The notes under the pieces were generated by a model. That model did not search any database. It was not told the DNA's origin and was given only the letters and a program-made list of their open reading frames with translations. 6,941 nucleotides of DNA. It comes from Bacteroidales bacterium. Lineage in GTDB: Bacteria; Bacteroidota; Bacteroidia; Bacteroidales; VadinHA17. The stretch covers positions 1 to 6,941 of the forward strand of contig DOTV01000234.1 of assembly GCA_003520925.1 (NCBI GenBank). The letters run 5' to 3'. Below are positions 1-5,943 of this stretch, piece after piece; position 1 is the stretch's first letter, and each line of letters opens with the position of its first letter. Position numbers and translations under genes: made by a program.

Positions 1-603
1 AGGGCAGAAGAGTATAAATCGGGAACCGAGCAGCTTGATCTGGGAATTACAACTGAACTGGATTCAAGGCCCGGACTATTCAATATAGGAAACCAGTGGA
101 TAGCTTCGGGTGTCATTGAATGGGCACGGCGGACCTTTTACAATGATCTTGATAATGATGTTTTTGAGACGATGATTGCAGGAGCTGAACAGGTTCCTCG
201 CGGCAGTAACGGTGTTAAGGTCATTCCAAAATTCTATGAGGAGATGGGCGGCAAACCGGGAGGACAGATTCTTGGGCTTAAAATGGAGTCGACCAGGGAT
301 GAGATTTTCAGGGCAATCCTTGAGGCACTCTCTGAGCGGCTTGCAGAAGGGAAAAGAACTCTTGAAAATGCAGGTGGATTTAAAGCTGACAGCATATTAT
401 GTGTAGGCGGTGGATCGAAAAACAGACTATGGAACAAATTAAGAGCTGATTATACCGGTGTTCCGTTAAAAATCATAAGCCATAAGGAGACAACTGTCCT
501 CGGAGCTTCATTGTTTGTTCAGGCAGCATGCGGGAATTTTTCATCACCCGAAGTGGCAAGAGAAGCCATAGATTATGAAAATGAAATTATAGAACCTGAA
601 TAA
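1..603 (+). CDS. fucK: FGGY-family carbohydrate kinase, L-fuculokinase-like (3' part only)
   Basis: The reading frame is open from the first base to the TAA at 601-603, giving the last 200 residues of a protein whose start lies upstream. The family normally has about 470-500 residues, so roughly 40% is present: the C-terminal actin-like ATPase domain. Seen here: a QWIASGVIEWARRTF stretch at window residues 32-46, the glycine-rich nucleotide-binding segment GGGSKNRLW at 136-144, and KETTVLGA at 162-169. These, and the ending FSSPEVAREAI, resemble the same places in E. coli FucK as I remember it (GGGS-N-LWNQ, ETTVAGA, FNSPEEARAQI). By family knowledge the enzyme is cytoplasmic and phosphorylates L-fuculose with ATP in fucose breakdown. 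The sugar is inferred: the N-terminal substrate domain is missing, and rhamnulokinase or xylulokinase relatives cannot be fully excluded. The first internal ATG, at 172, is not the start because homology continues upstream of it. Confidence 0.85.
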   Translation, partial: RAEEYKSGTEQLDLGITTELDSRPGLFNIGNQWIASGVIEWARRTFYNDLDNDVFETMIAGAEQVPRGSNGVKVIPKFYEEMGGKPGGQILGLKMESTRDEIFRAILEALSERLAEGKRTLENAGGFKADSILCVGGGSKNRLWNKLRADYTGVPLKIISHKETTVLGASLFVQAACGNFSSPEVAREAIDYENEIIEPE

Positions 604-627
604 TACCCGGGCCAGAAAGGTAGTATA

Positions 628-661
628 CCCCCCACCCCCCCTACAGTGGGGTAAAAAAAAA
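628..661. repeat. C-tract / short hairpin / A-tract intergenic element
   Basis: In the 113-bp gap between the kinase and the transaminase gene there are six C (628-633), one A, seven C (635-641), a short spacer, GGGG (648-651), T, and then nine A (653-661). ACCCC or TACCCC can pair with GGGGT or GGGGTA to form a small GC-rich stem. On the minus strand the two G runs separated by a single T could support a G-quadruplex. The A run, rather than a T run, follows the stem on the + strand, and on the minus strand the T run precedes the stem, so it is not an intrinsic terminator in either direction. It looks like a copy of a short dispersed intergenic repeat, but a single copy in one window cannot prove this. 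Confidence 0.45.
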
Positions 662-716
662 GGCAGTGACAGAACATTATCCGCATATAATCTGTTAGTT
701 GTAAAATTAGTAAAAA

Positions 717-1571
717 ATGGAGATAGCATATTTTAACGGAAAATATATCCCTAAAGATGAAGTAAAGATAAGTCCGGATGACCGTGGATTTCTTTTTGCG
801 GAAGGCATTTATGAGGTAGTAAGGTGGTATGAAGGGTTTTTCTATGATATGAATGGTCATCTTGCCAGGATGAAAAGGAGTCTTAAGGAAACGCTGATTG
901 CATGGCCTGAAGAGGATTCATTTCCGGTAATAGCAAGAGAACTTATCAGGGTGAATCATCTTGAGTCATCACAAGCCCTTATTTACCTTGAGGTTACAAG
1001 AGGAGCTGCTAAGCGGACCCACGCTTTTCCTTCCCCCCCGGCAAGTCCGACAGTTTATGCATATGCACGCGATTTTATTCCTGAGAATGAAGGTAAGGAA
1101 TCGGGAATCGGAATCATGCTTAAGGATGATATCAGATGGGGTCGCTGCGATATTAAGTCCGTTGCACTTCTTCCGAATACTCTTTGTTTCCAGGAGGCAA
1201 CCGGAAAAGGATTTTTCGAGTGTGCTTTTGTAAAGAACGGTATAATTACGGAATGTACCCATTCAAATATTTTCTTTGTAATCAGGGGTGTTCTTTTCAC
1301 CCATCCCGAATCGTCTGATATCCTGTCGGGAATCACAAGAAAAAATATAATCCGCGTTGCCAGGAAGGCGGGGATTCCGGTAAAAGAAGAGGCCGTTGCG
1401 GCAAAAAAGCTGGGCAGGGTGCAGGAAATTTTTATTACAAACACATCCGGGGAGGTCACACCTGTTATAAAAATTGACAGCCAAATTATCGGAGAAGGCA
1501 TACCCGGACCTGTAACCAGAATAATCAGGGAAAGATTCAACGATGAGATTTGCTCCCTGAAACATTCGTGA
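717..1571 (+). CDS. dat: D-amino acid (D-alanine) transaminase, PLP fold type IV
   Basis: A complete 284-residue protein, the usual length of the family. It interconverts D-alanine and 2-oxoglutarate with pyruvate and D-glutamate, feeding D-amino acids to peptidoglycan synthesis in the cytoplasm. The DAAT signature is visible: SPDDRGFLFAEGIYEVVRWY at 19-38, VTRGAAKRTHAFP at 93-105, DIRWGRCDIKS at 138-148 with the PLP lysine K147, E179 for the PLP ring nitrogen, and ILSGITR at 202-208. Y32, R100 and H102 line up with the substrate carboxylate trap Y31/R98/H100 of the Bacillus enzyme, which separates DAAT from branched-chain transaminase and aminodeoxychorismate lyase. The phosphate-loop segment reads ECTHSN where the Bacillus enzyme has EGSSSN, a mild deviation. 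An in-frame TAA at 711-713 makes ATG 717 the furthest upstream start. There is no Shine-Dalgarno, only an A-rich leader. lysS starts 59 bp downstream. Confidence 0.9.
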   Translation: MEIAYFNGKYIPKDEVKISPDDRGFLFAEGIYEVVRWYEGFFYDMNGHLARMKRSLKETLIAWPEEDSFPVIARELIRVNHLESSQALIYLEVTRGAAKRTHAFPSPPASPTVYAYARDFIPENEGKESGIGIMLKDDIRWGRCDIKSVALLPNTLCFQEATGKGFFECAFVKNGIITECTHSNIFFVIRGVLFTHPESSDILSGITRKNIIRVARKAGIPVKEEAVAAKKLGRVQEIFITNTSGEVTPVIKIDSQIIGEGIPGPVTRIIRERFNDEICSLKHS

Positions 1572-1600
1572 TCATCTTCCAGCCGATAAGTGAATTTTAA

Positions 1601-1608
1601 TATATTTG
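1601..1608 (+). promoter_or_regulatory. Candidate -7 promoter element for lysS
   Basis: TATATTTG matches the Bacteroidota -7 consensus TAnnTTTG at every defined position. It lies 22 bp before the lysS ATG, which would give a leader of roughly 15-20 nt. No good TTTG element is found 17-23 bp upstream, so only half of a promoter is visible, and such an AT-rich 8-mer can occur by chance. If it is not real, lysS is transcribed with dat. Confidence 0.35.
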
Positions 1609-1630
1609 CACATATTTTAATTGACCTGTT

Positions 1631-3355
1631 ATGATTTTAAGTGAACAGGAGCAGATACGAAGGGATGCCCTGGCAGAACTCCGGAAACTTGGTATTGATC
1701 CGTATCCTGCTGCCGAATACAAGACAAATGTAATGGCCAGTGAAATCCTGAAGAATTATGATCAGGCAAAGAACAGTTACCCGGATGTATGCCTTGCAGG
1801 CCGCATAATGAGCCGCCGTATAATGGGGAATGCCTCTTTTGCAGAGCTGATGGATTCATCGGGCAGGATACAGTTCTATGTAAGAAGGGATGATATTTGC
1901 AAAGGTGAGGATAAGACTCTGTACAATACCGTTTTTAAACGACTGCTCGATATCGGGGATATAATAGGGATCAAGGGACACGTGTTCACGACCCAGACAG
2001 GGGAGGTTACTGTACATGTTAATGAGTTTACCCTGCTTTCGAAATCCGTAAGACCTCTTCCCATAGTAAAGGAAAAGGATGGTGTAGTTTTTGATGCAGT
2101 TACCGATCCGGAAATGCGTTATCGGCAACGGTATGTTGATCTGATTGTGAATCCCCATGTCCGTGATGTCTTCCGGAAAAGAACCCGGATAATTCAATCG
2201 ATGAGGGAATTGTTCAATTCCCGCGGGTATCTTGAAGTGGAAACCCCTATCCTGCAGCCTATTCCGGGCGGAGCTTCAGCCCGACCGTTTATAACTCATC
2301 ATAATGCGCTCGATATTCCTCTTTACCTGAGGATAGCAGATGAACTTTATCTGAAAAGGCTCATTGTAGGAGGATACGAAGGTGTATATGAGTTTGCCAA
2401 GGATTTCCGCAATGAAGGGATGGACCGGACGCACAATCCTGAATTTACAGTAATGGAAATCTATATTGCCTACAAAGACTATAACTGGATGATGAAATTT
2501 ACTGAAGAGATAGTCTCAAAGGCAGCAACGGACCTCCACGGTAAAACAGAAATTGCATATGGTGATCAAGTAATCGATCTAAAACCGCCATACAAGAGGA
2601 TAAGCATGCTTGATGCAATAAAGGAAAACACCGGAATTGATATTTCGGGCATGGACGAGGAATCACTCAGGAAGGTCTGCGACAGCCTTGATGTTCCCCA
2701 TTCTCCTGAGATGGGGAAAGGGAAACTTATTGATTCACTTTTCAGTGAGAAATGTGAACACAATTATATTCAGCCGACTTTCATAATTGATTATCCCACA
2801 GAAACATCTCCTCTTACAAAGATGCATCGCAGCAAACCGGGTCTGGTTGAACGGTTCGAGCTAATGATAAATGGGAAGGAGATCGCAAATGCCTATTCAG
2901 AGCTGAACGATCCGGTTGATCAGATGGAGAGGTTTCTCGATCAGCTGAAGTTATCGGAAAAAGGGGATGATGAAGCTATGTTTATAGACCTCGATTTTGT
3001 AAGAGCACTCGAATATGGGATGCCTCCCACTTCAGGAATGGGAATAGGAATCGACAGGTTGACAATGCTTCTTACAAATCAGCCGTCAATTCAGGATGTG
3101 CTACTTTTCCCACAGATGAAACCCGTAAGTCAAAAGCCGAGAGTCGAAAGTACCAGGGAAGAGTACCTTGAAATGGGCATTCCTGAAGAATGGATCGAAC
3201 CAGTTAAGAAGCTGGGATTTACTACGGTGGCAAAGCTTAAGGAGGTTGAGAAAGCAGGGAAGCTTGCCAATGATCTGAACGGCTTCAACAAGAAAAACAA
3301 GCTGGGATTGGCGGGTTTAAGTCCTCAGGCTGTTGAGGAATGGCTGAAAAAGTAG
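1631..3355 (+). CDS. lysS: Lysyl-tRNA synthetase, class II
   Basis: A complete 574-residue enzyme that charges tRNA-Lys with lysine using ATP, in the cytoplasm. The N-terminal OB-fold anticodon-binding domain covers about residues 50-140 (LAGRIMSRRIMGNASFAELM and following). The class II catalytic core follows: a motif 1 region around 186-210 (ELFNSRGYLEVETPIL), motif 2 with FAKDFRNEG at 255-263 and RTHNPEFT at 266-273, the TSPLTK segment at 392-397, and motif 3 GMGIGIDRL at 469-477 with the ATP-binding R476. The bacterial enzyme usually ends soon after LLFPQMKP (491-498). Here about 75 more residues follow, helical and rich in charged residues, with a GFNKKNKLGLAGL segment at 551-563; I associate this extension with Bacteroidota LysRS. 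An in-frame TGA at 1622-1624 fixes ATG 1631 as the furthest upstream start. There is no Shine-Dalgarno. All catalytic motifs are intact. Confidence 0.97.
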   Translation: MILSEQEQIRRDALAELRKLGIDPYPAAEYKTNVMASEILKNYDQAKNSYPDVCLAGRIMSRRIMGNASFAELMDSSGRIQFYVRRDDICKGEDKTLYNTVFKRLLDIGDIIGIKGHVFTTQTGEVTVHVNEFTLLSKSVRPLPIVKEKDGVVFDAVTDPEMRYRQRYVDLIVNPHVRDVFRKRTRIIQSMRELFNSRGYLEVETPILQPIPGGASARPFITHHNALDIPLYLRIADELYLKRLIVGGYEGVYEFAKDFRNEGMDRTHNPEFTVMEIYIAYKDYNWMMKFTEEIVSKAATDLHGKTEIAYGDQVIDLKPPYKRISMLDAIKENTGIDISGMDEESLRKVCDSLDVPHSPEMGKGKLIDSLFSEKCEHNYIQPTFIIDYPTETSPLTKMHRSKPGLVERFELMINGKEIANAYSELNDPVDQMERFLDQLKLSEKGDDEAMFIDLDFVRALEYGMPPTSGMGIGIDRLTMLLTNQPSIQDVLLFPQMKPVSQKPRVESTREEYLEMGIPEEWIEPVKKLGFTTVAKLKEVEKAGKLANDLNGFNKKNKLGLAGLSPQAVEEWLKK

Positions 3356-3375
3356 CCAATACTTTTAAGCTGTCT

Positions 3376-3403
3376 GAGAAGTCCAAATCCAATACTTCTT
3401 TAA
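3376..3403 (+). terminator. Weak hairpin after lysS, possible terminator
   Basis: AGAAGT at 3377-3382 can pair with ACTTCT at 3394-3399 across an 11-base loop, with a G-T pair possible at the base, followed by TTTAAT. It lies about 20 bp after the lysS stop, where a terminator would be expected. The stem is short and AT-rich and the T run is poor, so it may not function. Confidence 0.25.
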
Positions 3404-3443
3404 TCACAATTAAACTAATTCTGAAATCCGGTTCTGAAAAAAC

Positions 3444-3476
3444 TTTTGCATTTATTTAAATGTTGGCATAACTTTA
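3444..3476 (+). promoter_or_regulatory. Predicted Bacteroidota-type promoter of the TPR protein gene
   Basis: TTTTG at 3444-3448 serves as a -33 element. TAACTTTA at 3469-3476 matches TAnnTTTG except for the last base. The 20-bp spacing is within the range usual for these promoters. Transcription would start near 3482, giving a leader of about 20-25 nt before ATG 3505. This supports the TPR gene starting its own transcription unit, separate from lysS. Confidence 0.5.
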
Positions 3477-3504
3477 TATTTCTTAAACAGAAGCAACCGG
3501 AGAA

Positions 3505-5586
3505 ATGGCTGATTCATCCAACAAATTCTCCAGGTTTTTAATGGAGCTTAAGCGCCGGAAAACTGACAGGGTGCTTGTAATGTATGCTGCCGCATCTTTT
3601 GTTGTTCTACAGCTTGCCGATATTCTTATCGGAGGGTTATCATTACCGGGTTGGGTTATGACATTGATAATCATAATTGCCGCAACCGGATTCCCTGTCG
3701 CAGCAATTTTCTCATGGTTTTTCGACATTACCCCCGGTGGCATTGAAAAAACGAAACCTCTTAACGCTAAAAGGCGGATTAAGCTTGAAGCACAAGTCAG
3801 AACATGGAAAGAGACTACCATGATAAGTCTTATAGTGATAATTGCACTAATAATCTTTAATGTTGCCAGGGGGAATATTCAGTCATCCGAAATAAAAAGA
3901 ACCGAAAAGTCGATTGCAGTACTGCCTTTTGATAATCTGACCCCAAATGAAGTCTTGCCATTTACTACTGATGTAATAACCTCATTTATCAGAACCGGTT
4001 TAAACAGAACAAATGTGGTTCAGGTACGTGAGAGATGGGAAGTTCAGGAATTCAGGACTATTGACAGACCAATTGAAGATATTGCAAAAAAGCTGAACGT
4101 TTTTTTCCTCGTAACGGGTGAAATGGTAAGTAGCAAGGAGCTGGTGCTTGTTAATATAAACCTGCTGAGATACAAGAAAAATAAAGTTGAAAGAATCTGG
4201 GGAAATAAATACCCATTCGATCCAAAAGGGAACATTGATGACCTTGATGAGATTCCAGTTGACATTGTTAATGCTTTGAAAATTGTTTTATCGGATGATG
4301 AAAAAAAGAGGATCAAAAAGAGACCGACAGTAAATACTGCTGCCTTTTTCAATTATCTGGAAGGTACTGCATATCAGGATGATGCATACAATGGAATATT
4401 GTACTTATCAATGGGGGACAGCATTTTCAAGGACCTTTCAGTTGAAAAAAGTTTTGACAGGGCAATTTTCTTTTATGATAAAGCAATTACAGCCGATTCA
4501 GCTTTTGCTCTGGCCTATGCCAAGCGAGCATTGACCAGAGCATGGGGTTACAGGGCAGGCCACTTTAAGATCGACCAGATGGACAATTGCAGAAGGGACG
4601 CTGAGCGTGCTTTGCAGATAGATAGTAACCTCCCCGATGCAAATATCGCATTTGGTTTCTATTACTATTACTTCAAAGAGGATTATGACAAGGCGCTTGA
4701 ATATTTCAGGGAAGTAGCTGCCAGGGAACCAGAGAACAGTAATAATAATTACTATATGGCTATCGTACTCCGGGCTCAGGGAAAGTGGGATGAGTCGCAG
4801 GCAATGATACAAAGAGCAGTGAAAAATGATCTCCAGAATCCGCTTTTTCTGACAAATATTGGTTTATCATATCATGGGCTTCACAAGTATGATACTGCAA
4901 TCTATTACCATGACAGGGCAATTAAAATGCTGCCCGGCTGGTCGGCTCCTTATAACAATAAAATTGAATCCCTTCTGCTCAGGGATGGAAACACTTCAGA
5001 GGCGGAAATTGTTTTCGATACTGCTGTTAAAAGAACCACCGGAGGATATTTTCAGTGGATAAGAATCATTTTTGACCTGTATAACGGACGGTTCAGGGAG
5101 GCTTTGCTCAAAGCTGAGCTTGGAGGTCCATCCGATTTTACAGATAATGGAACCAGGTCGCTGATAATGGCAGAAATTTACAGGAATTTGAATAACCCCT
5201 CAATGGCCTCCGAACACTATAAGGCTGCACTGGAGTATTTTATTAAATGCCTTTCAGATAATCCCGACGATCCTGCAATTTTAGGTTCCATAGGGATTGC
5301 AGCAGCAGGTCTGAAAGAGAGGACCAGGGCGCTGGAAGCAGGTCAGAAAGCAATAATGTTCACCAGGTATGACGGGCTTGACAAGAGTGACAGGATGATA
5401 GAGATGGCCCAGATTTACATGCTGCTTGGTGAATATGATAAAAGTTTAAAGATTCTTGGTGAATTATTAAAAAATCCCTCAAATATCTCAGTAAAGCTAT
5501 TGCAATTAGATCCCTTCTGGAAACCCCTGCAAGACAAACCAGGATTTAAAAAACTATTGCTCGATTATTCCAATAAGAAATATTAA
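3505..5586 (+). CDS. Membrane-anchored TolB/FlgO-like domain and tetratricopeptide repeat protein
   Basis: A complete 693-residue protein. The N-terminus has the recurring module F-x-ELKRR-x-x-x-RV (11-23) followed by hydrophobic stretches at about 24-42 and 50-72, closing with FDITPGGI (73-80). This module is found ahead of TolB/TPR and adenylate-cyclase domains in many bacteria. After a basic linker (KRRIK, 89-93) a third membrane segment lies at about 105-120. Residues 135-260 resemble the TolB N-terminal/FlgO-like domain: SIAVLPFDNL at 136-145, then helices and AKKLNVFFLVTGEM at 194-207. From about 316 to 656 there are degenerate TPR units, clearest at 377-410, 445-478 and 629-656. The ending LDPFWKPLQDKPGFKKLL (668-685) is typical of TolB-TPR proteins. 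The positive-inside rule suggests that the part after the third segment is outside the cytoplasm. The role is unknown; scaffolding or sensing is inferred. An in-frame TAA at 3484 fixes the start; GGAG at 3499-3502 is too close to be a convincing ribosome site. Confidence 0.85.
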   Translation: MADSSNKFSRFLMELKRRKTDRVLVMYAAASFVVLQLADILIGGLSLPGWVMTLIIIIAATGFPVAAIFSWFFDITPGGIEKTKPLNAKRRIKLEAQVRTWKETTMISLIVIIALIIFNVARGNIQSSEIKRTEKSIAVLPFDNLTPNEVLPFTTDVITSFIRTGLNRTNVVQVRERWEVQEFRTIDRPIEDIAKKLNVFFLVTGEMVSSKELVLVNINLLRYKKNKVERIWGNKYPFDPKGNIDDLDEIPVDIVNALKIVLSDDEKKRIKKRPTVNTAAFFNYLEGTAYQDDAYNGILYLSMGDSIFKDLSVEKSFDRAIFFYDKAITADSAFALAYAKRALTRAWGYRAGHFKIDQMDNCRRDAERALQIDSNLPDANIAFGFYYYYFKEDYDKALEYFREVAAREPENSNNNYYMAIVLRAQGKWDESQAMIQRAVKNDLQNPLFLTNIGLSYHGLHKYDTAIYYHDRAIKMLPGWSAPYNNKIESLLLRDGNTSEAEIVFDTAVKRTTGGYFQWIRIIFDLYNGRFREALLKAELGGPSDFTDNGTRSLIMAEIYRNLNNPSMASEHYKAALEYFIKCLSDNPDDPAILGSIGIAAAGLKERTRALEAGQKAIMFTRYDGLDKSDRMIEMAQIYMLLGEYDKSLKILGELLKNPSNISVKLLQLDPFWKPLQDKPGFKKLLLDYSNKKY

Positions 5587-5634
5587 TACCGACAGTTCCG
5601 CCTTTTAATTGATTAACCAAAAAAATGTAAACCT

Positions 5635-5823
5635 ATGGCCGAAAAAGTTGAACGTGTGGTCTATGTAATGAATTCAAGGACATGCAGGCTCCTCGAGACC
5701 TATCCGGATTTGACTCAAAGCGTACTGCTTATTTATGATGATTATTATAAAGCCTGCAAAAGTGCAGCAACAAAGATGAGGAGACAGCTTAGAATTATGG
5801 CAGATGAGCGTCATGTAAAATAG
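5635..5823 (+). CDS. Small hypothetical protein, 62 residues
   Basis: I do not recognise this protein. It starts 48 bp after the TPR gene on the same strand, and no separate promoter is evident, so co-transcription is likely. An in-frame TAA at 5614-5616 limits the start, and ATG 5635 is preceded by an A-rich leader. The product is soluble-looking: a possible beta strand at VERVVYVMN (5-13), a C-R-L-L segment, then a probably helical, strongly basic second half (YYKACKSAATKMRRQLRIM, 37-55). Two cysteines, C17 and C41, are the only obvious ligand-type residues and do not form a zinc-binding motif. There is no signal peptide or membrane segment. Its reality rests on the position between two convincing genes, the lack of a competing ORF and a protein-like composition. 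It could be a small regulator or nucleic-acid-binding protein because of the basic helix, but this is speculation. Confidence 0.6.
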   Translation: MAEKVERVVYVMNSRTCRLLETYPDLTQSVLLIYDDYYKACKSAATKMRRQLRIMADERHVK

Positions 5824-5943
5824 GTTATTGATATACTCTTCCTCATTAATTAATTGTTAAAGTCTTTATTTCAGGACAAACATTTTATCCCGAAATGATA
5901 CAAATTTCTGGCGTACAGATTATTTGCATTATACGATATCTAA

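Noticed and set aside
628..661. Intrinsic terminator for the sugar kinase gene
   Set aside because: The hairpin is followed by a run of A, not T, on the + strand; on the minus strand the T run comes before the stem.
604..716. Promoter for dat in the kinase-dat gap
   Set aside because: TATAATCTG and TAGTTGTA near 686-703 do not match the -7 consensus well and no paired -33 element was found, so I did not list one.
1055..1540. Minus-strand ORF of 161 codons
   Set aside because: It lies wholly opposite dat, which has clear catalytic motifs; the reverse translation resembles no protein family I know and is a shadow.
3483..3821. Minus-strand ORF of 112 codons over the start of the TPR gene
   Set aside because: It is antisense to the conserved ELKRR membrane module and overlaps the predicted promoter region; it has no recognisable features of its own.
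5635..5823. Modified-peptide (RiPP) precursor for the downstream radical SAM enzyme
   Set aside because: There is no leader/core organisation, no Gly-Gly or other cleavage site, no repeated core residues, and 120 bp separate it from the enzyme gene. No transporter, protease or recognition-element gene is visible.
5824..5943. Promoter or riboswitch (for example a cobalamin riboswitch) before the radical SAM gene
   Set aside because: The gap is only 120 bp, AT-rich, with no B12-box-like sequence and no good TAnnTTTG element at suitable spacing; TTATTTG near 5928 is only a partial match.
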